64,000 bases of DNA. Source: Nitrospira sp. GTDB taxonomy: Bacteria; Nitrospirota; Nitrospiria; Nitrospirales; Nitrospiraceae. The notes beneath the pieces are model-generated. The model saw nothing but the letters and a program-made list of their open reading frames with translations, searched no databases and was not told the origin of the DNA. Within the stretch, counting starts at the first letter, position 1. Every line of letters begins with the position of its first letter. The stretch lies in contig SWDI01000001.1 of NCBI GenBank assembly GCA_005116955.1, positions 694,660-758,659 on the forward strand, written 5' to 3'. This document shows, one piece after another, positions 52,977-61,060 of this stretch. The position numbers and the translations under genes were made by a program.

Positions 52977-54464
52977 ATGTTGAATCGTATCTTCGGTTTA
53001 GAGACTGAATACGGACTCTTGATCCACGAGGATCGACCGGACCATTCTCCGACGTGGTTTGCACATAAGATTCGTGACCATCTCTTTCAGGTTCAGCGGC
53101 GGGGTGTGCTGGACTTGCACCATCGAGGGCATGATGAGCCTCCAGGCAATGGGGGATTTCTTACCAACGCCGGACGAATTTATTTGGACATGGGGCATTT
53201 GGAGTATGCTTCACCGGAATGTCATTCCCTCATGGATGTCGTGGCGTCGGACCGTGCTGGGGATCTCTTGTTGCAGCGAACGATCGAAGCTCTTGGGTTC
53301 TGTGACCAGGTATCCTTGATCAAGAACAACATCGACCATGAGACGGATGCGACCTTTGGCTCGCATGAGAACTACCTGGTGCCCCGGCGGTTCCCTTTTT
53401 CGAGGAGCGGGATGGCTCCGCTCGTGACGTTTCTTGTGACCAGGCAGATTTTTACCGGCTCTGGGCGTGTCGGTTCCGCCCCCCTCCAGGATGCCTGGAT
53501 TCAGATGGATCGGTTGCTCGTGCCACGTTCGACGTTTGGGACGCAGCCTATATCGGAGCTGCCCTTTCAAATCTCCCAGCGTGCCGACTATATCGTGAAC
53601 GATTTCTTCGAATGGGTGCAGCAGAATCGGGCGATTGTGAATACGAGAGATGAACCGTTGGCGGACCCCAATCAATACCGACGGATTCATCTGTTGCTGG
53701 GCGATTCCAATATGGCTGAATATGCGACGGCATTGAAGCTCGGTACGACCGGGCTGGTGTTGCAGCTGATTGAGGAGGGACATGCGCCTCAAGAATTGGA
53801 AATCGACGAACCGGTGGAAGCGCTTCAAGAGATTTCACAGGATCAAGAACGGCGCTGGCTGGTCCGGTTACAGTCTCACAAGATGATGTCGGCTGTGGAT
53901 ATTCAAGAACGGTTTCTTGACTGTGCCGTCCGACATTACAGCGGGCAGGATGAAGAGACCGATTGGGTTCTTGCCCAATGGGCATCAGTGCTCCATGATC
54001 TGCGCGGCGATTATCAGAAGCTCGTTGGGCGTGTCGATTGGGCGTCCAAACTGTGGTTGCTGAACTGCTTCCGAGAAGCGGAGCATGTCGAGTGGACCGA
54101 TCCTATGCTGAAGAGTTTAGACTTGGAGTATCATAACCTGAATCCAGCAAAGGGGCTGTATCACGGATTATTGGAAGAGGGCCGTGTCCCTCGTGTGACG
54201 ACGGACCGCCTCATTGATCTCGCAATGGACACCGCACCAAAAAACACTCGTGCCTACGGCCGCAGTGAGCTGGTTAGATATCTTCTGAGTGAGCGGCCCG
54301 CTTCAGTGGCGGATCAGCTTCCAGCCGCTGATGGCTTATTCCCTTCCTATGTCATCAATTGGTCGATCTTCCAAGTGAGGGGTCGCGCCCCGTTTCCCAT
54401 GCCGGACCCGTTTAAGACCTATCTGAAAGATGTGCGGACACATCTCGACAGCGTGATCGTCTAA
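52977..54464 (+). CDS. pafA: Pup/UBact ligase (PafA)
   Basis: 495-residue ligase that would phosphorylate the C-terminal Glu of UBact with ATP and join it to substrate lysines. It shares the Dop fold but lacks the long Dop loop: FGLETEYGLL (6-15), catalytic D71 in GRIYLDMGHLEYASPEC, NIDHETDATFGSHENYLVPRR, NTRDEPLADPNQYRRIHLLLGDSNMAEYATALKLGTTGL and YHNLNPAKGLYHGL. It starts 4 bases after the alpha-subunit stop. Presence of both this and dop shows that tagging and its removal can occur in this organism. A gene of unrelated function follows, so this is the last gene of the proteasome operon. Confidence 0.93.
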   Translation: MLNRIFGLETEYGLLIHEDRPDHSPTWFAHKIRDHLFQVQRRGVLDLHHRGHDEPPGNGGFLTNAGRIYLDMGHLEYASPECHSLMDVVASDRAGDLLLQRTIEALGFCDQVSLIKNNIDHETDATFGSHENYLVPRRFPFSRSGMAPLVTFLVTRQIFTGSGRVGSAPLQDAWIQMDRLLVPRSTFGTQPISELPFQISQRADYIVNDFFEWVQQNRAIVNTRDEPLADPNQYRRIHLLLGDSNMAEYATALKLGTTGLVLQLIEEGHAPQELEIDEPVEALQEISQDQERRWLVRLQSHKMMSAVDIQERFLDCAVRHYSGQDEETDWVLAQWASVLHDLRGDYQKLVGRVDWASKLWLLNCFREAEHVEWTDPMLKSLDLEYHNLNPAKGLYHGLLEEGRVPRVTTDRLIDLAMDTAPKNTRAYGRSELVRYLLSERPASVADQLPAADGLFPSYVINWSIFQVRGRAPFPMPDPFKTYLKDVRTHLDSVIV

Positions 54465-54580
54465 GCTGATCAGATTCAGTAATGACTGTTTCTTTCTCAG
54501 GCAGAATCCCCTTGTGCTAAGCTTTGGCACATACGGTGGACGGTGAATACCGACGGCTATGCTGCATGAGAGGGTGGGTT

Positions 54581-55039
54581 ATGGGGGCCAGACGATGGGT
54601 GATGGAATATGGCGTCGCTCTGGTTCTAGCATTTCTCTTCGCGATGATCCTTGGACAGGTGTCGTTATTTCGAGAAAGCTCGCTGGGGAAACTTCGGGCG
54701 TCAGACCTTGTCCAATTCGTCGGCTACAGTGGTTCACTGGCGATCGGATGGTTGGGTGCCAGAGAGTTGGCGAGAAACCCGCCGGTGGAATGGAAGTGGA
54801 TCGTACCGTTTCAAGGTCTGGTCGTGCCTTGCGCGACGCTGCTCGCAATTACTATTGCGTACGGTGTGCTGCTCTTTGCGCTCGATCCGTTTCTTGGGAA
54901 ATTAGGCAAGGCGATTTACAACTGGGTCTTCATCGTGGCTATTGTTGCCGATAGCATCTGGCTCATTCTCAGCTGGGTATGGAAGTGTGCTCCGCTCGTT
55001 GCAGCCCTGGAGTCTCGCAAACTTCGCAAAGCTGCGTAG
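54581..55039 (+). CDS. Small polytopic membrane protein
   Basis: 152-residue membrane protein with about four helices (around 9-29, 45-62, 78-98 and 112-132) and basic ends. No family recognised and no catalytic residues visible. I chose the ATG at 54581 because an AGAGGG element lies six bases before it; the longer frame to 54524 is polar at the N-terminus. Located between pafA and the convergent hydrolase gene, with no sign of being part of the proteasome operon. Confidence 0.6.
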   Translation: MGARRWVMEYGVALVLAFLFAMILGQVSLFRESSLGKLRASDLVQFVGYSGSLAIGWLGARELARNPPVEWKWIVPFQGLVVPCATLLAITIAYGVLLFALDPFLGKLGKAIYNWVFIVAIVADSIWLILSWVWKCAPLVAALESRKLRKAA

Positions 55040-55076
55040 GCGTTCTGCTCAGGGGACAAGCTTGACGCAGCGTTCG

Positions 55077-56081
55077 TTATAACCGACCCAGCAAAAAGTC
55101 TACGATTCGGTTCTCCGCCCAGTACGGGTCTTCTCCATTTTGGCTTCTGTGAAAAAACCCGCAATGGCCTCCATAACGAGGCGCGGCCACACGAATGTGT
55201 GGGTGCCGCTGAATGGTCGGTACGGTAAACATTGAGTAGGGAATAAATGGGTCGTCTTGTGCCGTAATGATGAGCGTAGGAACCGCGATGGCATCGAGCA
55301 CATGGCGTGCGCCCGCTCTGTCGTAGTAATCGACACCGTCTCGATAGCCTCCGTCGTGAGCGGTGTAGCGATCATCAAATTCGCTGATCGTGGCGATCCG
55401 ATCGAGTTGGGAAAGATCCCATTTCCCTGGCAATAGCACCGCCTTTTCCCGCAGCCTCGACTTCAAGCGAGTCAGAAAGTGGCGATGATAGATGAAGTTG
55501 CGAGGTTCCTCCAATGCACGAGCGCAAACGGTTGGATTGATATTGGGGCATACTGCTGCCACTCCGGCTAGGGTGGGCTCGGTTTGGCCCAGCTCGCCTC
55601 CCGCTTTCAGGACGAGATTCCCACCCATGGAATACCCGATCAGCCATATGCGATCGAGTCCATCCCGGTGGGCCAGTTCGTTCAGGATGGTACGGTAGTC
55701 TCCGCTTAAACCGCTGTTATAGAGAGTCGGAGTGAGATGCTCGGTTCCTCCGCACGTACGCTGATTCAGGCGAATAACGTTGAAGCCGGCCCGATAGGCC
55801 TTTGCTGCAATGCCACGCATGTACCGCGACTCGCTGCAGCCTTCAAGGCCGTGAACCAGGACTGCTGTGGGAGACGTCATGCGATTGCCTTGCCAATGAC
55901 AGAATCCCTGAAGCTGTGTCTGTGGCTCAACGGGAAAAAGTCGAGCCTCCTGTGGCAATCCCGCCAAGGATGTGTCTCGGGGCACATAGCGAGGGAGGAG
56001 GGTCATGAGATGTGCGTTCCGGAGGGGGATCGGAGGCTGAAATGACGAGGCGATATCAAGTTTGTTGGAATTGGTTGTCAT
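55077..56081 (-). CDS. YheT-family alpha/beta hydrolase
   Basis: 334-residue alpha/beta hydrolase. The N-terminus IPLRNAHLMTLLPRY is a hallmark of the YheT/EMB8 group, followed by TAVLVHGLEGCSESRYMRG, the nucleophile elbow GYSMGG (S151), PTLIITAQDDPFIPYSMF (Asp of the triad) and YGGHCGFF with the catalytic His. Substrate unknown; some members are carboxylesterases or acyl-lipid hydrolases. Faces the membrane protein gene convergently. Confidence 0.88.
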   Translation of the reverse strand: MTTNSNKLDIASSFQPPIPLRNAHLMTLLPRYVPRDTSLAGLPQEARLFPVEPQTQLQGFCHWQGNRMTSPTAVLVHGLEGCSESRYMRGIAAKAYRAGFNVIRLNQRTCGGTEHLTPTLYNSGLSGDYRTILNELAHRDGLDRIWLIGYSMGGNLVLKAGGELGQTEPTLAGVAAVCPNINPTVCARALEEPRNFIYHRHFLTRLKSRLREKAVLLPGKWDLSQLDRIATISEFDDRYTAHDGGYRDGVDYYDRAGARHVLDAIAVPTLIITAQDDPFIPYSMFTVPTIQRHPHIRVAAPRYGGHCGFFHRSQNGEDPYWAENRIVDFLLGRL

Positions 56082-56330
56082 GTCGAGTATGCGATGCGGA
56101 GAACTTGAATGGGATCCTGATGGTTGTGCGGATCAAGTCTAAGACCTCACAGGAAAAACATTCAATGCAAAACCATACGATTATTGTTACGGAGGAATCA
56201 TGTAGACGGGGGCCTGGTGAGATCTTGGTTGAGTGATTGAAAACCGTCTCGATTTGCTCAAACCATGAGATCAAAGTTTTCCTTAGCCCGATTAGGAAAG
56301 AGGGGGGAGATCTGGATAGGAGAAGTGTTG

Positions 56331-56406
56331 TGGCTCCCCGGGCAGGACTCGAACCTGCGACCAGCCGGTTAACAGCCGGCTGCTCTACCAACTGAGCTAC
56401 CGGGGA
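56331..56406 (-). tRNA. tRNA-Asn (anticodon GTT)
   Basis: On the minus strand: TCCCCGG (56406-56400) pairs with CCGGGGA (56341-56335), discriminator G at 56334 and an encoded CCA at 56333-56331. D-arm GCTCAGTTGGTAGAGC; anticodon stem GCCGG/CCGGC with loop CTGTTAA giving GTT (56373-56371). T-loop TTCGAGTC. Confidence 0.96.
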
Positions 56407-56469
56407 ACAGAGATTTGAGTCAAAGCGAGTTGTATTTTAGCAAAACTTTTCCAGGAATAGGGAGATTTT

Positions 56470-56739
56470 TTAGACGTCGAAATCTTCGGTCTCGTCTTCG
56501 TCGGAAGAAGCGTCTGTGTTGCCTTTAGCGACAGCGGCGTAATGTTTGGCCCATGTCAGATAGAGGTTACCGCTATCACGCATTGTGTCTGCCGCTTTGA
56601 TCAGCTTGTCCACAAGCTCAGGGTCTTTGCCTGTCGCTTGAATGATCGCCGCCTGCCGTTCGATAGCTTTAGGGTATTGGGTGATCAAGCCGGAAATCTC
56701 GCCGAGCAGCGCATCGATCATATTGTCCTCGTGTTCCAT
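56470..56739 (-). CDS. Small hypothetical protein
   Basis: 89-residue soluble protein, helical and acidic at the C-terminus (SSDEDETEDFDV). A central segment reads MIDALLGEISGLITQYPKAIERQAAIIQATGKDPELVDKLIKAADTMRDSGNLYLTWAKHYAAVA. GAGG six bases before the ATG at 56739 supports the start; the longer frame to 56784 extends into a terminator stem. No family recognised. It is downstream of the oxidoreductase operon terminator and probably has its own promoter. Confidence 0.65.
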   Translation of the reverse strand: MEHEDNMIDALLGEISGLITQYPKAIERQAAIIQATGKDPELVDKLIKAADTMRDSGNLYLTWAKHYAAVAKGNTDASSDEDETEDFDV

Positions 56740-56760
56740 CAGATACCTCGTGCCTAAAGA

Positions 56761-56792
56761 AAAACCCCATAGCGCGAACGCCATGGGGTTTT
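56761..56792 (-). terminator. Terminator of the oxidoreductase operon
   Basis: AAAACCCCAT and ATGGGGTTTT flank a GCG..CGC inner stem with a short loop; on the minus strand it ends in a T-run. It is 23 bases after the stop of the ferredoxin subunit gene. Confidence 0.88.
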
Positions 56793-56814
56793 GAAAAGTT
56801 TAGCCCGTGACGAA

Positions 56815-57093
56815 CTATCCCTGATACGCTTGGCCCAAAGCCGCAGACTCACCTTTATTGGACATGAGCTGTCCGGTGGAACTGACGGCCTGCATGGTAA
56901 TGGCATTGTGCTTGGCTGCGTCACAGACGATCACACAGAGTTCACAGCCCTTACAGCGGTCGATGATCACTTCTGCCACCATCTTGCTCGAATTGAGATC
57001 AAGGGTGTTGGCCTCAGGGCAATACATGATGCAGAGCCGACATCCCTTTTTGGCCACGCATTTTTCGTCGATGACTTGAGCTACGTTATACAT
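56815..57093 (-). CDS. 2-oxoacid:ferredoxin oxidoreductase, delta (ferredoxin) subunit
   Basis: 92-residue 2[4Fe-4S] subunit that carries electrons between the catalytic TPP dimer and free ferredoxin. First cluster motif: C-x5-C-x2-C-x3-CP (VAKKGCRLCIMYCP), with an extra three residues in the first spacer compared with the usual Cx2C. Second motif CKGCELCVIVCD. Last gene of the operon, 23 bases before a strong terminator. The identity of the 2-oxoacid (pyruvate or 2-oxoglutarate) cannot be decided from sequence here. Confidence 0.88.
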   Translation of the reverse strand: MYNVAQVIDEKCVAKKGCRLCIMYCPEANTLDLNSSKMVAEVIIDRCKGCELCVIVCDAAKHNAITMQAVSSTGQLMSNKGESAALGQAYQG

Positions 57094-57116
57094 GCGAGCT
57101 GGTTCCTTCTCTCTCG

Positions 57117-57824
57117 TTAAGCCGCCACGGCAGGATTGCCGACTCGCAGCTCATACTGATTCTTCTCGGCCCACGCGCTGGCGATGTCATAAGCCGCCTT
57201 CACGGTTGCCAGGTTCTTGGCCAGCAACATTTCTTTCTTGGCGAATTTCTTCTTGATCGCTTCATCCAAGGAGGCGGTTCCACCGGAGGCGACGAACTTC
57301 TTCCCGAATCGTTCCTGTAAGGCGCCATCCAGAGCTTCCATTGAGACGCACTTGGTGATGCCCGCGACCGATCCGATCATCGACATATTCGTCGATAACT
57401 CAGTGCCGGCCACCTCAATCGCGAGTTCGGTTCCTGCAATGTAAAATACCTTTACGTTCAGATCCTTGAGCCGTTCAATGTCATCGGTCGATAGAAGCTC
57501 TTGATCAGAGTTGATCACCACGAGGCCGCCTTCTTTCACACCGGAATAGAAGGGCATGGTGTAGCTTTTGCCCATAGTGATGACTTGTGGATGAAAAACC
57601 TGGATGACATCGGGAAATACTAACTCGCCGCGGTCATAGATTCTCTCGATGCCAATGCGGCAATAACTTTCCGCTGGTGCCATGCGCTTCTCGGCGCCGA
57701 AGAACGGGTTGGAGATGGAGAACTTTCCGTCCCGGTTCGCAGCCATGGCCAAGACATGCGCTGCGGTGACCGCACCCTGTCCCCCCAAGCCTGACATCCG
57801 GATATTCAATCGTCTCTTAATCAT
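57117..57824 (-). CDS. 2-oxoacid:ferredoxin oxidoreductase, gamma subunit
   Basis: 235-residue gamma subunit with the family's opening RRLNIRMSGLGGQGAVTAAHVLAMAANRDG and FFGAEKRMAPAESYCRIG, forming the CoA/substrate-facing domain of the enzyme. Central strands (VIQVFHPQVITMGKSYTMPF) and the DIERLKDLNVKVFYI segment complete it. Lies between the ferredoxin and beta-subunit genes with short gaps. Confidence 0.9.
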   Translation of the reverse strand: MIKRRLNIRMSGLGGQGAVTAAHVLAMAANRDGKFSISNPFFGAEKRMAPAESYCRIGIERIYDRGELVFPDVIQVFHPQVITMGKSYTMPFYSGVKEGGLVVINSDQELLSTDDIERLKDLNVKVFYIAGTELAIEVAGTELSTNMSMIGSVAGITKCVSMEALDGALQERFGKKFVASGGTASLDEAIKKKFAKKEMLLAKNLATVKAAYDIASAWAEKNQYELRVGNPAVAA

Positions 57825-57841
57825 GTCTGCCTCCGGTCTGA

Positions 57842-58750
57842 CTATGCTGACGCTTGTCCTGCCAGCTGTTTGGCGGCTGCTTTCCGTTCCTTATCCTTTG
57901 CTGCCAATTCAGCCAGCAATTGCTTGGCTGGCTCACTGATGTATTCCTTGTAGGCGAAACGCTCGGTTGGCTTTTCAGAATCACGCATTTCCTGAAGGCC
58001 TTCCATGCTGTTCTTGCCGATTTCAAGAATGCATGGCGTGTAGAGCTGGAGATAGGTCGGGCCAATTTCACGGGCAATATGTACGGCATTGCGGATGACC
58101 TTCTCGACCAGTGACGGCTTGCTAACCGTGCAGTTGACCACGTAATGGCAGCCGGATTCACGAGCAATTTCAGGCAGCCGCACCTTATCGAATAATTTTC
58201 CGACTGGTGCCATCTTGGCCACAAAGCCCTTTTGCATCAAACCACTTTCCTGGCCGCCTGTATTGGCATACAGTTCGTTGTCAAAACAAATTGTTGTGAA
58301 CTTCTCCTGCCGGAACCAGGCCTGCAGTGTCATATCTAATCCGATGTCAACAGTTGCACCATCACCAGCAAGGACAACGACATCCTTGACACGACCGGGG
58401 AAGCGGACACTCAAGGCACGTTTGAGGCCTGATGCGATGGCGTTCTGGTTGCCGAACAACGAGTGGATGTTATGAACCGCCACCATCGGGAATACCAGGC
58501 TGGTACAACCTGTTGATCCGACCATGACCGTATCCTCTGGATTCGGGAGAGATGCCAGTATGTATCGGAAGGCCATCGACTCAGGACAACCAGCGCAGAG
58601 TGAGTGTTGCTCAATCAGTTCCTTTGATGTGCCTATATCTTTCCAGCCTCGATCTTCCTTGCCATATGTGGCACTCTTTACGAGGTCTTGATAATCCGGT
58701 GGCATGATATCGTATAAGTCTTCGGAGATTTGTATACGCTCTTTGCTCAT
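57842..58750 (-). CDS. 2-oxoacid:ferredoxin oxidoreductase, beta (TPP) subunit
   Basis: 302-residue catalytic beta subunit that binds thiamine pyrophosphate: the GDGATVDIGLDMTLQAWFRQEKFTTICFDNELYANTGGQESG segment carries the TPP motif (GDG ... N). LCAGCPESMAFRYI provides two of the four Cys for its 4Fe-4S cluster, and NCTVSKPSL another. Together with the alpha subunit it does CO2 fixation or release on a 2-oxoacid, a key step of the reductive TCA cycle. Confidence 0.93.
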   Translation of the reverse strand: MSKERIQISEDLYDIMPPDYQDLVKSATYGKEDRGWKDIGTSKELIEQHSLCAGCPESMAFRYILASLPNPEDTVMVGSTGCTSLVFPMVAVHNIHSLFGNQNAIASGLKRALSVRFPGRVKDVVVLAGDGATVDIGLDMTLQAWFRQEKFTTICFDNELYANTGGQESGLMQKGFVAKMAPVGKLFDKVRLPEIARESGCHYVVNCTVSKPSLVEKVIRNAVHIAREIGPTYLQLYTPCILEIGKNSMEGLQEMRDSEKPTERFAYKEYISEPAKQLLAELAAKDKERKAAAKQLAGQASA

Positions 58751-58804
58751 ATCGCCTCCTCAATATCGCTCATAAGAACGACATAGGTTTGAAGTCAGTA
58801 CAAC

Positions 58805-60016
58805 TCAGCTTCCACGACCAGCCAAGGAGAAGGTCTTCATCCCCAGGGCTGTTTTAATTTCGGACACAATGATTTCCGGCGGCATCGTCATGCCTCCGCA
58901 GACACGGGGTCCTGCATGTACTCGTTCAGGATTTGAAATTGTCGCCTTAATCTCTTTTGCCAGCCAGCCGGTCACATTGAATTCTGGAACGAAGATGTGC
59001 TTAGCGTTCTTCGTCGCTTCTCGGATTTCCTCTTCCGGCCATGGACGCAATGTCTTCACCTTGACAAGTCCGCAGCGCACCCCTTCATCTTCCAAGAGGC
59101 GGATCGCTTCGCGGCCCTGCGAAACGGCAGTGCCGGATGCCACGATTATAATTTCCGCGTCGGTGTTCTCTGTATCGATGAGGCCGTTCAGCCAGTGGAT
59201 CGAATGCTTGCGCGAGCGTTCTACCGCGGCCCAGATTTCTTGTTGCCAGGACGCGTGGGTTGCATAGCTGATGTAGTTGCTCTTCATCACGAATGGATCA
59301 CGCATCATGCGGACTGGTGGACATTCCATATCCATGCAAGGCACTGGTGAGCGATAGGGATCGTATGGTGGCAAGCACATGTCGGCCGGTGTGAGATTGA
59401 CGACGTCCTTCGTATGCGTCACGAAGAATCCGTCGCAGCATAGTGCAAGCGGAAGGTGCACATCCGGCTCCTCGGACACCATGTAGCCCTTTAAAATCCA
59501 ATCAAAGAAGTCCTGAGCCGTTTCTGCATGCCACACCAACATGCCGGTATTCAGTAAATAGGCAATCTCAAGCGTGTCTGGCTGAATCGAGAGAGGTGAG
59601 TTAATACCGCGGCAAGTGACGATCATTTGGATCGGCAGTCTTGCACCAGACCACATCGGGAAGTTTTCCATCGCACGCATCGTGCCAGGTCCCGCAGTCG
59701 TCGTAAATACACGGGCTCCGCCAAACGCAGCACCGGCGCACTGCGACATGACGGCAAATTCGCTCTCACCACGGAAATAGTCTCCGATATAGCCTTCAGC
59801 GAATAGTTCACCGATCAATGCGGCGGCTTCACTCTGTGGTGTGATGGGATAGGCGATCATCACATCACAGCTGGCTCGGCGAAGCGCTTCCTTGATGACC
59901 TCGGATCCCGTAAAGAACGATGGGGTCCGCGGAGCCTCGTTCATTAATTTCCACGTGTCTGTATAGGTCTGACCTTTTTTATTTTTTGTGCCGATGACTG
60001 AGTGTATATCCGCCAT
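58805..60016 (-). CDS. 2-oxoacid:ferredoxin oxidoreductase, alpha subunit
   Basis: 403-residue alpha subunit. The N-terminal domain SEVIKEALRRASCDVMIAYPITPQSEAAALIGELFAEG and ESEFAVMSQCAGAAFGGARVFTTTAGPGTMRAMENF are typical pyrophosphate/substrate regions; the C-terminal part has VKTLRPWPEEEIREA. I set the ATG at 60016 (AAGGAGG, then GCTGGATCC) rather than the frame start at 60076. Catalyses with the beta subunit the reversible oxidative decarboxylation of a 2-oxoacid to acyl-CoA with ferredoxin. Confidence 0.93.
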   Translation of the reverse strand: MADIHSVIGTKNKKGQTYTDTWKLMNEAPRTPSFFTGSEVIKEALRRASCDVMIAYPITPQSEAAALIGELFAEGYIGDYFRGESEFAVMSQCAGAAFGGARVFTTTAGPGTMRAMENFPMWSGARLPIQMIVTCRGINSPLSIQPDTLEIAYLLNTGMLVWHAETAQDFFDWILKGYMVSEEPDVHLPLALCCDGFFVTHTKDVVNLTPADMCLPPYDPYRSPVPCMDMECPPVRMMRDPFVMKSNYISYATHASWQQEIWAAVERSRKHSIHWLNGLIDTENTDAEIIIVASGTAVSQGREAIRLLEDEGVRCGLVKVKTLRPWPEEEIREATKNAKHIFVPEFNVTGWLAKEIKATISNPERVHAGPRVCGGMTMPPEIIVSEIKTALGMKTFSLAGRGS

Positions 60017-60059
60017 GGATCCAGCCTCCTTATTTACAGGCCCGAACAGTCTCAGGTCG

Positions 60060-60695
60060 TTAACTTGAAACCCCATTGTTAGCTGATGCTAGCCGTGGTT
60101 GGACGGTCCCTTTCAATCGCTTGACTGTATCGGCCAACTTCATGATTTTCTCAACCGACGCATCCCGAAATGAAAGCATTGCATCTTCATGCCCGGCTTG
60201 TGCGCACATTGCGATCGTATAGCAAGAAGTGCCTCCGCGAATGATCTTCAGCGACAGGTTGGCTTGATGGCAATGCACTCCGATAAACATGCAGCAGTCG
60301 ATTCTGTTGTGCCAGATCGTCAAATTCGGATGGTTGGGATTAATCTCGACTTCAGGGTTAATCTTTGGATACTTTGGACGGTAGTCAGGCATTGGGATCA
60401 GCATTGGTTTTTGGCCAGGCTGAACGCATTCGACAAGCGTATTAAAAAGATGGCGAACGGCGGTGGCTTTCTTAGCGGCCTTTTCATTCCAGGCCCACAA
60501 TACCAGGGGCCCTGGGAAAATTGTCGGTACCTTCGCCATTAAGAATTGACGCGCCGCTTCCTCATAAGCCTTTTCTTCTGGAGCGATCACACCATTGATA
60601 TGGGCTTCTCCTGGATTTGGCAAGCAAATCCCCATACTGGCAGCAGCTGGCGGCAGAAAGTGTTCTGGCCCTGGAAGCACACGATAGTCACTCAT
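60060..60695 (-). CDS. 2-oxoacid:ferredoxin oxidoreductase, epsilon subunit
   Basis: 211-residue fifth subunit (epsilon), characteristic of the five-subunit enzymes of Hydrogenobacter/Aquificales and Nitrospira. It contains LMAKVPTIFPGPLVLWAWNEKAAKKATAVRHLFNTLVE, DYRPKYPKINPEVEINPNHPNLTIWHNRIDCCMFIGVHCHQANLSLKIIRGGTSCYT and CAQAGHEDAML. Its detailed role is unclear; it may stabilise the complex or help with electron transfer (it keeps several Cys and His). First gene of the operon (epsilon, alpha, beta, gamma, delta). ATG at 60695; the preceding GTG (60698) is an alternative. Confidence 0.85.
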   Translation of the reverse strand: MSDYRVLPGPEHFLPPAAASMGICLPNPGEAHINGVIAPEEKAYEEAARQFLMAKVPTIFPGPLVLWAWNEKAAKKATAVRHLFNTLVECVQPGQKPMLIPMPDYRPKYPKINPEVEINPNHPNLTIWHNRIDCCMFIGVHCHQANLSLKIIRGGTSCYTIAMCAQAGHEDAMLSFRDASVEKIMKLADTVKRLKGTVQPRLASANNGVSS

Positions 60696-61060
60696 CACAA
60701 GCTACACTCCATGAAAATTATAGTTAATGGAAGAAGCGTTTTGTTTTTTAAATACTTATTAGTTTTCTTTATCTACTCTAAGCTGTTTTCCTACTCGTGT
60801 TCAAGATCACAGAAGACCCAACTCAAAGAGATTTTGGGTCACTATTGAGCAGATAGTGTAGGCCATTTGCTCTTCGTGTGCGTGTTAGTGGAAGCTGCTC
60901 AAGCGTCGATTAACAAAACCCAGTCCATTATAGGTGTCGCCCTTTTGGATTGTCAAATGAGTGTGTGGGGTCAGGTTATTGAGATGGCTGGCGAAATGCT
61001 GAGATGATGCGCGTAGCTGGGCTGTAGTCAAGCCTGGCCTGGGAGTGAGAAGTGTGACGA
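60696..61060. other. AT-rich promoter region of the oxidoreductase operon
   Basis: About 365 bases, strikingly AT-rich between 60720 and 60790. Likely holds the promoter for the minus-strand operon; no clear -35/-10 pair could be fixed and no gene is seen. Confidence 0.45.
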
